Positions 1 to 8,462 of a stretch of DNA of 64,000 bases are shown here, one piece after another (within the stretch, counting starts at the first letter, position 1; each line of letters begins with the position of its first letter). Made by a program: the position numbers and the translations under genes. Origin of the DNA: Actinoplanes siamensis (GTDB taxonomy: Bacteria > Actinomycetota > Actinomycetes > Mycobacteriales > Micromonosporaceae); the NCBI RefSeq assembly GCF_016862395.1, contig NZ_BOMW01000068.1:1-64000 (forward strand), written 5' to 3'. Under the pieces are notes generated by a model. The model saw nothing but the letters and a program-made list of their open reading frames with translations, was not told where the DNA came from and made no database searches.

Positions 1-1337
1 CCCTTGTTGCCGTGCTGGGGTCCCATCACGTTGCCCGGAGCCTGGCCGCCCTTGGCACCACCGTGGCCCTTGTGACCACCGCCCTTGTGACCACCGCCCT
101 TGTGACCACCGGCTTTGTGGCCGCCGCCCGCGCAGCCGCCCTTGTGACCGCCACCGTTGCCACAGCCGCCGCCGGGGTAGCCGGCGGGGTACTCACCGCC
201 CGGGTAACCAGCGGGGTACTCCCCACCCGGGTAACCAGCGGGGTACTCCCCACCCGGGATCTTTCCGCCCGGGTACTCCCCACCCCCACCCGGGTAACCG
301 CCGGGGTACTCGCCGCCCGGGTAGCCGCCCGGGTACCCGCCACCGCCCGGGTACCCGCCACCGCCCGGGTATTCCCCACCGCCCGGGTACCCGCCACCGC
401 CCGGGTACCCGCCACCGCCCGGGTACTCCCCACCACCCGGGTACCCCCCGCCGGGGTAGCCGGTGTCGCCGCCCCCTCCGGCACCGGGGGCCTCGCCGCC
501 GCAGGCCGGCCCGGCCTGACCAGTGCCCAGCAGAGAGCCGAGCGAGTTGCCGCAGCCGCTGATCGGGCCGATGAGCGGCGCGGCGTACTGTCCACTGCCG
601 ACCAGGCTGAGAGTGCCCTGGATGATGCCGTGGTCCCAGCCACCGGTGTGGTCGTCGCCGTGGTGCGACGTCACGGCGCTCCAGCCGAGACCGTTGTCCC
701 CGATCGAGTTGGCGCAGACGCCGCGCGCCGAGGAGACCCCGCCGAAGAGCGAGGTCGCGTTGCCGCACTGGTTGACCGGGATGGTCACCGGCACGGAGAG
801 CTGGGTGCCGTTCAGGAAGCCGACGTTGCCGCCGCTCGCCTGAGTCATGGCGTCCTCCCAGCCACCGTCGGCGACGTGGGTTCCCTCCTGAATGTGGTTG
901 GCGCCGGAGCCGCGGGCCGAGCTCACGCCGAGCAGGCTGTCCGCGTTGCCGTTCTGATTGATCGGCACGGTCACCGGCACGGCGATCTGGGTGCCGCTCA
1001 GGAAGCCGGCGTTGTCGCCCGACCGCTGGGCGATGCCCTTGCCGGAACGCGAGGCGCGGGAGCCGTCGGAGACCCGGTTGACCCCGCCGCCGGCCGCGGA
1101 GGAGACGCCGCCCAGCGCGATCGCGTTGCCGTTGATGTTCACCGGCATGGTGACCGGGGCGGCGAACTGCGTGCCGTTCAGGGCGCCGAGGTTGGTGGAG
1201 GAGACCTGAGTAGCGCCCCGGCCGGTCGACCCGGCGGAGCCGTGCTGGCCGGCCTGGGCGGCCGCCGGGGCCAGCAGCAGGGCTCCGGCTGCCATGATTC
1301 CGACACTCAGCGTTTTACGAACCCACGTCTTCTTCAT
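1..1337 (-). CDS. Chaplin-like secreted surface protein, 3' end cut by window edge
   Basis: The frame is open from an ATG at 1337 down to base 1 without a stop, so at least 445 residues are present and the C-terminus is missing. Residues 1-30 form a Sec signal peptide (KK, hydrophobic core, AQA cleavage). Four chaplin-type units follow at about 49-87, 112-147, 173-209 and 246-280, each with a pattern like PVTIPVNQCGNA. The third and fourth carry the paired Cys; the first two have Asn instead. From about 293 a Tyr-Pro-Gly repeat (GGGYPGGGEYPGG type) runs for roughly 110 residues, then a His-Lys-Gly tail. Chaplins assemble on aerial hyphae and spores; a surface or sheath role is inferred. An AAAGG lies about 13 bases before the ATG. 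Confidence 0.85.
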   Translation of the reverse strand, partial: MKKTWVRKTLSVGIMAAGALLLAPAAAQAGQHGSAGSTGRGATQVSSTNLGALNGTQFAAPVTMPVNINGNAIALGGVSSAAGGGVNRVSDGSRASRSGKGIAQRSGDNAGFLSGTQIAVPVTVPINQNGNADSLLGVSSARGSGANHIQEGTHVADGGWEDAMTQASGGNVGFLNGTQLSVPVTIPVNQCGNATSLFGGVSSARGVCANSIGDNGLGWSAVTSHHGDDHTGGWDHGIIQGTLSLVGSGQYAAPLIGPISGCGNSLGSLLGTGQAGPACGGEAPGAGGGGDTGYPGGGYPGGGEYPGGGGYPGGGGYPGGGEYPGGGGYPGGGGYPGGYPGGEYPGGYPGGGGEYPGGKIPGGEYPAGYPGGEYPAGYPGGEYPAGYPGGGCGNGGGHKGGCAGGGHKAGGHKGGGHKGGGHKGHGGAKGGQAPGNVMGPQHGNK

Positions 1338-1574
1338 AGAGAAAATGCCTTTCAACAGGGTCGGCAAGGAGTACTGCTTGTTCAATTGGCTGGCTCCGGA
1401 ACACCTTTTCGGGCACAGCGGCGCCCAGGCTCTGTTTCTCCGGTGGTGACCGCCCGGCGGCGTGCGCCCGGTGCGGTGATGATTTCGGCCGCCGTGCGAT
1501 TCGCCGCTTGTGCGCAAACGGTTCGGGAATCGCGGGGCCGGGCGGGCGGACACAGCCCGCCGAACGTCACATGA

Positions 1575-2612
1575 CTAGTCAGGTGAGACGGTCGGCGCCT
1601 CGGCGTCGTAGCGCCGGACGTCGGCGGCGGGCGCGACCGGGCAGCGGTGGCAGGCCACCGGGCCGATCGCGGTCCCGCCCGGAAGAACGGCCGCCGAGCC
1701 GCTCTCCGTGTTCGTTCCCGGGCCACCGGCCGGGATGCCGCTGACCGCCCCGAGGTTCATCCGCGTAGGCGCGGGTCCGTCGCCGGGCTGGTTCTCCCGG
1801 ATCGTCTCCGGCGCGACCGGCCGGGCGGCCGGGGTGTGCCGGTGGACGTGCGGCCGGGAGCGCGCGCCGGCCCGCCGGGCCGGCGCGTCGGTCTCCGGAA
1901 CGGCCCGCTGACGGGCCTGGACGCGCGACGCCGGGGGTCCCGACGGATCAGCAATCTCCGGTGCCGGGGCCGGCGTCCGCGGCAGAGCCGCCGGACCGGT
2001 CACATCGCTCTCGGCCACGGGCCGCTCCTGGCCGGCTGCGTCCCCGCCACCGGCTTGCAGCGGCGCGGTCGCCGTCAGCAGGGCGTCACCGAGAGGTTCC
2101 GCGTCGATCGAGGACTCGTCGTCCTCGACGGGCCCCTCCACCGGCGCGGGAGTTCCGGACACCGGGCTCTCGACAGCCGGGTCCGGGGTTCCGGGAGCCC
2201 GCTTCGCGAAGAGAGCCGACTCCTCGGACAGCACGGTGAGGACGCGCTGGTGGATCTCGGGCACGGGCTCCAGCGGCTGGACGGCCGCCTTCAGGAGTTC
2301 ACCGACCACTGGTTCGTTCTCGGCCACCGGCTCGGCATCGTCCGTGGTGGTCCCGAACAGCGAGCCGGCGACCGGCTCGGCCTCGGGCCCCGCGGCGTGC
2401 GCGGCGGCGCCGGTGAGCAGCCACGCCACCCCGGCCAGACCACCGATGACGAGGGCACGCAGGACCCACCGGTGACCGGCACGTCCGGCGCGGCGCTCCG
2501 GCCGCCGCCCCGCCCCCTGGTGGTGGGGCGGGGCGAGCGGGGAACCTCCGCGGGTGGACGGCACGGGACCGGACGTCGCGCGCGGTGTGCGCTCGACCCT
2601 CCAGCCCGCCAT
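1575..2612 (-). CDS. Secreted Pro/Glu/Ala-rich hypothetical protein
   Basis: About 345 residues. The ATG at 2612 is preferred over the in-frame GTG three codons upstream because GAGGGG sits 9 bases before it. A basic N-region of about 45 residues precedes a hydrophobic stretch (RALVIGGLAGVAWLLTGAAAHA) ending in an AHA-like cleavage site, so export is likely. The rest is low-complexity Pro, Glu and Ala with no recognisable domain; a CHRC motif is near the C-terminus. It reads in the same direction as the chaplin-like gene and lies 237 bases upstream of it, so a shared surface role is possible but unproven. Confidence 0.65.
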   Translation of the reverse strand: MAGWRVERTPRATSGPVPSTRGGSPLAPPHHQGAGRRPERRAGRAGHRWVLRALVIGGLAGVAWLLTGAAAHAAGPEAEPVAGSLFGTTTDDAEPVAENEPVVGELLKAAVQPLEPVPEIHQRVLTVLSEESALFAKRAPGTPDPAVESPVSGTPAPVEGPVEDDESSIDAEPLGDALLTATAPLQAGGGDAAGQERPVAESDVTGPAALPRTPAPAPEIADPSGPPASRVQARQRAVPETDAPARRAGARSRPHVHRHTPAARPVAPETIRENQPGDGPAPTRMNLGAVSGIPAGGPGTNTESGSAAVLPGGTAIGPVACHRCPVAPAADVRRYDAEAPTVSPD

Positions 2613-2761
2613 CGGTCCCACCCCTCGTCGTCGGCCTCACGGTTGACGTCCCGGCAGTCCGGAACTGGCGATATCGGCCACTCGGTATTGGTAACGAGGT
2701 GAGCGAGCAGAAAGTCACGCGGGCAAATCAGAAAAATCATCGTTGGAATCGGGCGGAAGAA

Positions 2762-3640
2762 TCACACCGTGCGAGTACGCGGACCGGCCCGTAGAACGCC
2801 CGACGGAAGTGTTCGCCCAACCAGACGTTCGGCCAGTTCGGCGGCCTGAATCAACTTGTCCAGGTCGATTCCGGTGTCGAATCCCATGTCGTGCAGCATG
2901 TGGACGACCTCCTCGGTCGCCACGTTGCCGGACGCGCCCGGCGCGTAGGGGCAACCGCCCAGACCACCGGCACTGGCGTCGAACTCCGTGACACCCAGCT
3001 CCAGGGCGGTGACGATGTTGGCGAGGCCGGTGCCACGTGTGTTGTGGAAGTGCAGGAGATCCGGCCGTACCTCGGAAAGCAGGTCTCTGACCCGGCGCGG
3101 CGTCGCCATCCCGGTGGTGTCGCCGAAAGCGATGCGGTCCGCGCCGTCGGCGCGGACCCGCGAGACGATGCCGGCCACCCGCGAGGGCGCGATATCCCCC
3201 TCGTAGGGGCAGCCGAAGCTGGTCGCCACGATCACCTCGAGGGTGGCGCCGGCCTCGTGGACCAGCGGGATCAGCCCGGCGATGTCGTCCAGCGACTCGT
3301 CGGTGGAGCGGTTGAGATTGCGCCGGTTGTGGGTGTCGCTGGCGGAGACCACCACCTCGATCTCCCGGAAGCCGGCGGCCAGCGCTCGCTGCGCGCCGCG
3401 GGTGTTCGGGATCAGCGCGGAATACCGTACCCGCGGGTCCCTGCTGATCCGGGACCACACCTCGTCCGCGTCGGCCATCTGCGGGATGGCCTTGGGGTGC
3501 ACGAACGAGACCGCCTCGATGCGCCCTACGCCGGTCCCGCTGAGCGCGTCGATCAGCTCGACCTTGCCGCCGGCCGGGACCGGGTCCTCGTTCTGCAGGC
3601 CGTCGCGGGGCGCCACCTCGCGGATGCTGACGAAGGTCAT
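2762..3640 (-). CDS. Hydroxymethylglutaryl-CoA lyase
   Basis: 292 residues, the usual length for bacterial HMG-CoA lyase, a cytosolic TIM-barrel enzyme that splits HMG-CoA into acetoacetate and acetyl-CoA (last step of leucine breakdown). PRDGLQNE at 11-18 gives the catalytic Arg12 and metal ligand Asp13, HFH at 197-199 gives two metal ligands, and the family signature GGLGGCPYAPGASGN carries the active-site Cys230. The ATG at 3640 overlaps the biotin carboxylase stop codon by one base (TGATG), so the two genes are probably translationally coupled. Family assignment is strong; exact acyl-CoA substrate is inferred. Confidence 0.92.
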   Translation of the reverse strand: MTFVSIREVAPRDGLQNEDPVPAGGKVELIDALSGTGVGRIEAVSFVHPKAIPQMADADEVWSRISRDPRVRYSALIPNTRGAQRALAAGFREIEVVVSASDTHNRRNLNRSTDESLDDIAGLIPLVHEAGATLEVIVATSFGCPYEGDIAPSRVAGIVSRVRADGADRIAFGDTTGMATPRRVRDLLSEVRPDLLHFHNTRGTGLANIVTALELGVTEFDASAGGLGGCPYAPGASGNVATEEVVHMLHDMGFDTGIDLDKLIQAAELAERLVGRTLPSGVLRAGPRTRTV

Positions 3641-4971
3641 CACTTCCCCCCTCTCATCCGGGCGACGATGCCGGTGTCGTAGTCGCCGGAGCGGAACTCG
3701 TCGTTCTCCAGCAGCTCGGCGAAGAACGGCAGGTTGTTCTTCGGGCCGGCGATCGCGAAGCCGGCGACCGCCGCCTCTGCCTTGGCCAGCGCGTCCGCGC
3801 GGTCGGCGCCGAACACGATCAGCTTGGCCAGCAGCGAGTCGTAGAACGGGGTGACCGTGTTGCCCTCGGTGTATCCGGAGTCGACGCGGGCGCCCGCCGG
3901 CTCCTGCCACGTCGTGATCCGGCCGGGCCCGGGCAGGAACCGCTTCGGATCCTCCGCGTTGATGCGCAGCTCGACGGCATGACCCGTGGTCTCCGCCGGC
4001 ACCGTGACATCCTCGCCGGCGGCGATCCGCAGCTGCAGCTCCACCAGGTCGATCCCGTGGATCAGCTCGGTGATCGGGTGCTCGACCTGCAGCCGGGTGT
4101 TCATCTCCAGGAAGAAGAACTCTTCGGTGGCCGGGTCGAGCAGGCACTCGACGGTGCCCGCGTTGCGATAACCCACCGCCTCGCCGGCCTTGACCGCGGC
4201 CGCCAGGATCCTGGCCCGCAGCTCCGGGCCGACCGCCGGGGACGGGGCCTCCTCGACCAGCTTCTGGTTGCGGCGCTGCACCGAGCACTCCCGTTCGGAG
4301 AGCGCGACCACCCGGCCGTCGGCCAGACCGAGGATCTGCACCTCGACGTGCCGCACCCGCGGGAAGTAGCGCTCCAGCAGCACCGACGCGTCGCCGAACA
4401 TCCGCTCGGCGAACGCCTGCACCTTGCCGAACTCGGTGCGCAGGGCCGCCTCGTCGGCCGCGACGCCCATGCCCATCCCGCCACCGCCGGCCGCGGCCTT
4501 CACCATCACCGGATACCCGATCGCGGCGGCCGCCTCCAGCGCGGCGTCGACGCCGGCGACCGGCTCCGGCGTGCCGGGCGCGACAGGCACGCCGGCCGCG
4601 GCCATCAGATTCCGGGCATTGATCTTGTCGCCCATCGCGGCGATCGCGTCGGCTCCGGGTCCGACCCACACCAGGCCGTTCGATTCGACGGTACGGGCGA
4701 AGCCGGCGTTCTCGCTGAGGAAGCCGTACCCGGGGTGGACGGCCTGGGCGTTGCGCTCCTTGGCGACGGCCAGGATGACGTCGGCGTTGCGGTAGCTCTG
4801 CGCCGGGTCGGCCGGGCCGATCCGGACCGCCTCGGCGGCCTCCCGGACGAACGGCAGGTCGGCGTCGGCGTCGGAATACACCGCGATCGTGCGGATACCG
4901 AGGCGATTGGCGGTGCGGATGATTCGGCGGGCGATCTCACCGCGGTTGGCGACGAGCAGCGACTCGATCAT
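3640..4971 (-). CDS. Biotin carboxylase subunit of an acyl-CoA carboxylase
   Basis: 443 residues from the ATG at 4971 (MIESLLVANRGEIARR). It catalyses ATP-dependent carboxylation of biotin on a carrier protein. The N-terminal fold, the ATP-grasp loop MVKAAAGGGGMGMG (156-169) and EMNTRLQVEHPITE (289-302) are intact. The protein stops just after the carboxylase C-domain: there is no biotinyl carrier domain or MKM motif, unlike the ~650-residue alpha chains of actinobacterial acyl-CoA carboxylases. No carboxyltransferase or carrier gene is adjacent, so partners must be encoded elsewhere. The neighbouring HMG-CoA lyase suggests methylcrotonyl-CoA as substrate (inference). Confidence 0.9.
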   Translation of the reverse strand: MIESLLVANRGEIARRIIRTANRLGIRTIAVYSDADADLPFVREAAEAVRIGPADPAQSYRNADVILAVAKERNAQAVHPGYGFLSENAGFARTVESNGLVWVGPGADAIAAMGDKINARNLMAAAGVPVAPGTPEPVAGVDAALEAAAAIGYPVMVKAAAGGGGMGMGVAADEAALRTEFGKVQAFAERMFGDASVLLERYFPRVRHVEVQILGLADGRVVALSERECSVQRRNQKLVEEAPSPAVGPELRARILAAAVKAGEAVGYRNAGTVECLLDPATEEFFFLEMNTRLQVEHPITELIHGIDLVELQLRIAAGEDVTVPAETTGHAVELRINAEDPKRFLPGPGRITTWQEPAGARVDSGYTEGNTVTPFYDSLLAKLIVFGADRADALAKAEAAVAGFAIAGPKNNLPFFAELLENDEFRSGDYDTGIVARMRGGK

Positions 4972-5084
4972 GAGGCTCCTGTAGGTCGGGGTGCCGGACG
5001 CCCTGTGGGACGACCGGTGTTTCCGCCCGGTGACATCGCGGATCACGCGGCGCCGCCGGGTGTCGCCTGTTCTCTTGCCGGCAG

Positions 5085-5690
5085 CTACCGGCCGGTGAGG
5101 GCGTGCATGGTGGCGTCGCGCAGCAGGTCGGCCCGCCGGCGCCGCTCCACCTCCCCGCCCAGGAACGGTGTCGAGTTCATCAGACCGAACGCGGCGTGGG
5201 CGAGCACCCGCGCCTCGGCCGGCTGCAGCTCGGGGCGCAGCAGGGTGAGCACACCCACCCATTCCTCCACATAGAGTCGCTGCAGCCGCCGGATCTGGCG
5301 CCGTGGCTCCTCCGGCAGGCGGTCCAGTTCGTGCAGGTGCAGCGCGATCACCGCGGGGTTGGCCAGCGCGAAGTCGACGTGGAAGTCGATCAGGTCGGCG
5401 AGCGCGGCCTCTGCCTCGGCCGGATGCCGGGCGACCCGCTCACGGCCGCCCTCCAGCAGGCTCTCACTGACCGGGATCAGCGCGGCGACCAGCATCGCCT
5501 CCTTGCCGGCGAAGTGGTGGTACAGCGCCGGGCCGGTGACGCCGGCCGCCGAGCCGATGTCGTCCATCGAGACGCCGTGATAGCCCCGGGCCGCGAAGAG
5601 TCCGACCGCGATCTCGAGAATTTCGTCGCGGCGTGACCGCCGCCGAGGCGCCGGCGGGGTGGTCCGGTGCCGCTGATCTACCGTCGTCAC
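5085..5690 (-). CDS. TetR-family transcriptional regulator
   Basis: 201 residues. A TetR helix-turn-helix spans about 22-70 (RDEILEIAVGLFAARGYHG, then VTGPALYHHFAGKEAML). The C-terminal ligand domain is typical in size and probably senses an acyl-CoA. It lies 113 bases upstream of the biotin carboxylase and HMG-CoA lyase genes on the same strand, so it likely controls that operon and itself. An inverted repeat starts 30 bases above its start codon. The ligand cannot be read from sequence. Confidence 0.88.
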   Translation of the reverse strand: MTTVDQRHRTTPPAPRRRSRRDEILEIAVGLFAARGYHGVSMDDIGSAAGVTGPALYHHFAGKEAMLVAALIPVSESLLEGGRERVARHPAEAEAALADLIDFHVDFALANPAVIALHLHELDRLPEEPRRQIRRLQRLYVEEWVGVLTLLRPELQPAEARVLAHAAFGLMNSTPFLGGEVERRRRADLLRDATMHALTGR

Positions 5691-5720
5691 CTCGTCACTT
5701 TAACCCGTCGTCAAGTCCTT

Positions 5721-5738
5721 GCTTAACGGTCGTTCAGC
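5721..5738. promoter_or_regulatory. Candidate TetR operator
   Basis: The 18-base inverted repeat GCTTAACGGTCGTTCAGC matches its own reverse complement at 14 of 18 positions (AACG..CGTT core). It begins 30 bases upstream of the TetR start codon, a normal place for autoregulation. It also overlaps the degraded end of the neighbouring pseudogene. Confidence 0.45.
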
Positions 5739-6573
5739 CGATCGACGGCGGCGCGCGCCTCGGCGTACAACTCGTCGGCGTCCTAGTCACGCTCGGATAT
5801 CTCCTCCGGCGTCCGCACGGCCGCGACCCGGCTGGCCGAAGTCGATCAGCGTCCGCGCCTGCGGCACAGACACCCGATCGGCGTCCTCGTGTGCCCCGAT
5901 CAGGCGTAGCCGTTCGGGCGCGCCAACCAGACCGGCCACCGCTTCGGCAGCCCGCCCCGCCGCAGGAACATATAGGCCGGCTCGAATGCGAAGATCCAGT
6001 GTTCCCGGCGCACACCAGGCTCTTCAGCCACGCCGGCGGGAAGCTCCGCGTACCGACGAGTAACCATCGCGATCAGCTTCTCGGCCTTCTCGACCTCGTC
6101 GGCGTAGTTCAGCGCCATCAGCCGGCGCCGCGGCACGCGCGACCCGCCGGCCTCGCGCAGCGCCTCGGCCGGGGCCTGGAACGTCAGCGCCGCCTCGGCG
6201 TCCCGGTCCAGCTGGTAGAGCAACTGCCCGGCCTCCTCGCCGGTCTGGCCCCGCCCGGCCGGGTTGTCGGCCAGCAATTCGACCAACTCGCGGCAGATCT
6301 CCAGGGCCCGAGCGGTGTCGTGAAAATCACGCTACATACCGGCCAGTAGGAACCTGGTGTCATTCGCCGGAGCGGTCGGATCCAGCCGCTGGAAACCGAA
6401 CAGTGTCTCCTCGGCCACCTCCGCCGCCTCCGGCAGACGACCGGCCGCCCGGTAGGCCCTGCGGGCGAACACGCCGACCGGCCGGGCCCCTGCCCGACCG
6501 CGAGCGTGACGGTCCCGACCAGGTCGTCACCGCCTCGGCGGGTCGCCGCACGGGCCTCGTCGAGACGGTTCAC
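5723..6573 (-). pseudogene. Decayed TPR-like protein gene
   Basis: No single open frame spans this stretch, but joined minus-strand frames give a helical, TPR-like protein. Segments include RPAEAVTTW, then ARRAYRAAGRLPEAAEVAEE and FQRLDPTAPANDTRFLLAGM, interrupted by an in-frame TAG at 6334-6332. The next segment runs through LVELLADNPAGRGQTGEEAG and HWIFAFEPAYMFLRRGG to a TGA at 5902-5900. A shifted frame continues into GAHEDADRVSVP, and a last piece, DADELYAEARAAVDRLNDR, ends with TAA at 5725-5723. At least two frameshifts and two stops are visible. Alanine-rich helical repeats resemble actinobacterial TPR proteins; the original function is unknown. Confidence 0.7.
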
Positions 6574-6636
6574 CGGGCTCCGGTGACTCGCCCGGACCAG
6601 CGGCGCGGTCCCCGGAGGCCGCGCCGCCCGGCGAGA

Positions 6637-7545
6637 TCAGCTCAGGCCGCCCGGCTCCGCGCCCTTGGCGATCGGCGCGCGGACCAGGTTGCCCCACTCG
6701 GTCCACGAGCCGTCGTAGTTGCGGACCTGCGGGTAGCCCAGCAGATGGTGCAGCACGAACCAGGTGTGGCTGGACCGTTCACCGATCCGGCAGTACGCGA
6801 TGACGTCGTCCCCCGTCTCCAGACCCAGCTCGTCGCGGTAGATCTTGACGAGCTCGTCGTACGCCTTGAACGTGCCATCGTCGTTCGCCGCGGACTTCCA
6901 CGGCTTGCTCACCGCGCCCGGGATGTGCCCGCCGCGCAGCGCGCCCTCCTGCGGGTACGCCTCCATGTGGGTGAGCTCGCCGGTGTACTCCTGCGGCGAG
7001 CGCACGTCGACCAGCGGCCGCCCGCTGGCGATGTGCCCCATCACCTGGTCGCGGAACGCCCGGATCTCCGCGTCGTTGCGGACCGGCACCGGGTACTCCG
7101 CCTTCGGCCGGGCCGTCTTGTCCCGGGTCACCGGGCGCCCCTCGGCCACCCACTTCTGCCGGCCGCCGTCGAGCAGCCGTACGTCGCGGTGTCCGAAAAG
7201 ACTGAAGACCCAGAGGGCGTACGCCGCCCACCAGTTGAAATTGTCGCCGTAGAACACGATGGTGTCGTCGCGGCCGATGCCCTTGGCCTCGCACATCGCG
7301 GCGAACGCGGCCGGGTCCAGGTAGTCCCGGGTGAGCTGGTCGTTCAGCTCGAGATGCCAGTCGACCTTGACCGCGCCCGGGATGTGCCCGGTGTCGTAGA
7401 GCAGCACGTCCTCGTCCGACTCGACGACCACCAGCCCGGGGGTGTCCAGATTGTCGGCGAGCCACTCGGTGGTGACCAGTTTGTCAGGGTGTGCGTAGGC
7501 CTGCAGCGCCTGCGCCGGATCGTTCGGAACTGACATGCCTGTCAC
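6637..7545 (-). CDS. Thiosulfate sulfurtransferase (two-domain rhodanese)
   Basis: 302 residues from GTG 7545, chosen because AGAAGG lies about 6 bases upstream; an ATG nine bases further in is the alternative. Two rhodanese domains are visible. The N-terminal domain has Asp101 where a catalytic Cys would be (FYGDNFNWWA), so it is structural. The C-terminal domain has the active loop CRIGERSSHTW with Cys252. It transfers sulfane sulfur from thiosulfate in the cytosol. In mycobacteria the equivalent gene sits next to sufE; here sufE is about 3.3 kb away on the other strand. Confidence 0.93.
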   Translation of the reverse strand: MTGMSVPNDPAQALQAYAHPDKLVTTEWLADNLDTPGLVVVESDEDVLLYDTGHIPGAVKVDWHLELNDQLTRDYLDPAAFAAMCEAKGIGRDDTIVFYGDNFNWWAAYALWVFSLFGHRDVRLLDGGRQKWVAEGRPVTRDKTARPKAEYPVPVRNDAEIRAFRDQVMGHIASGRPLVDVRSPQEYTGELTHMEAYPQEGALRGGHIPGAVSKPWKSAANDDGTFKAYDELVKIYRDELGLETGDDVIAYCRIGERSSHTWFVLHHLLGYPQVRNYDGSWTEWGNLVRAPIAKGAEPGGLS

Positions 7546-7556
7546 GCTAGCCCTTC

Positions 7557-8327
7557 TCAGTCCCCGATCGGGCCCAGCACGGGGCGCTTCGCCGTGACGA
7601 GATCACCCGACGAACGCCCGCGCAGGTGACGGCCCACCCAGGGGGCCAGGTGCTCCCGGGCCCAGCGCAGGTCCGAGCTGACCGCCAGCCGCCACGGCGT
7701 GGGCTGCGGCGCCGACGGGACCAGCATCCAGTCCTCCTCGACCCCGACGCCGAGCGCGTTCAGCACGTGCCCGGCCACCCGCCGGTGCCCCATCTCGGAC
7801 AGGTGCAGCCGGTCGTCGCTCCACATGCCGCGGTGCAGGTACGCGTGGTCGGCGAACAGGTCGATCAGATACGCCCCGTGCCGCTCGGCGATCTCCCGGA
7901 AGCCGTCGTTGAGGATCGCCGCCCGGCCGCCGATCATCCGCTGCCCGCCCGGGATGTGCACCGCCACGTCGGCGAACCGGAACATGATCACGTCGGCGCC
8001 GGTGGCCCGGATCCGGGCGATCACCGGATCGATCCGCTCGACCAGCGTGTGCGGATCCACCCGGGGCCGCAGAACGTCGTTCCCGCCGGCCGCGAAACTC
8101 ACCAGATCGGGCCGCATGGCCAGCGCCGGTTCCAGTTGCTCGGCGATCACCTGGTCCAGCAGCCGGCCCCGGATCGCCAGGTTGGCGTAGCCGAAGTCGG
8201 GACCGGAGTCGACCGCGAGACGGGTGGCGACCAGGTCGGCCCATCCGCGATAGGTGCCGTCCGGATACTCGTCGCACATGCCCTCGGTGAAGCTGTCACC
8301 CATTGCCACGAAGCTGCGCCAGGCCAT
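7557..8327 (-). CDS. SGNH/GDSL-family hydrolase
   Basis: 256 residues, no signal peptide. Block I GDSFTEG gives nucleophile Ser12, block III GGND gives Asn83, and DRLHLSEMGH gives the Asp172/His175 pair. An esterase or lipase activity is expected for the family, substrate unknown. GGGGGGAA lies just upstream of the ATG at 8327. It is transcribed toward the sulfurtransferase with an 11-base gap, so the two may share a transcript. The divergent prolyl-tRNA synthetase starts 135 bases away. Confidence 0.9.
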   Translation of the reverse strand: MAWRSFVAMGDSFTEGMCDEYPDGTYRGWADLVATRLAVDSGPDFGYANLAIRGRLLDQVIAEQLEPALAMRPDLVSFAAGGNDVLRPRVDPHTLVERIDPVIARIRATGADVIMFRFADVAVHIPGGQRMIGGRAAILNDGFREIAERHGAYLIDLFADHAYLHRGMWSDDRLHLSEMGHRRVAGHVLNALGVGVEEDWMLVPSAPQPTPWRLAVSSDLRWAREHLAPWVGRHLRGRSSGDLVTAKRPVLGPIGD

Positions 8328-8410
8328 CGTTCCCCCCTAACGTCTGTTCAGCTTTGGTTGCCGGATCAGTCTCCACCGGACAGGTAAGCAGCGGAACGTG
8401 ACGATGGCGA

Positions 8411-8428
8411 CACCTGGATAAGCAGGTG
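8411..8428. promoter_or_regulatory. Inverted repeat in the SGNH hydrolase/proS divergent gap
   Basis: CACCTG-GATAAG-CAGGTG, a perfect 6-base inverted repeat with a 6-base spacer, is centred about 45 bases before the proS start. It could be a regulator site or a chance palindrome. No T-box-like leader is apparent. Confidence 0.25.
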
Positions 8429-8462
8429 ATTTAGTACTACCGCATCTCTACGCTGTGTGGCC

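Noticed and set aside
26..768. Two minus-strand frames of 205 and 191 codons
   Set aside because: They are out of phase with the chaplin-like frame, which has the signal peptide and chaplin units and stays open throughout.
12..1574. 520-codon open frame on the plus strand
   Set aside because: It is the antisense of the chaplin-like gene; its VTTALVTT and ARVPAT repeats only mirror the GYP and HKG coding repeats, and no fold or signal is sensible.
2762..4669. A 635-codon frame joining an Arg/Gly-rich stretch to HMG-CoA lyase
   Set aside because: The upstream part is a shifted frame of the biotin carboxylase gene. The lyase starts at 3640.
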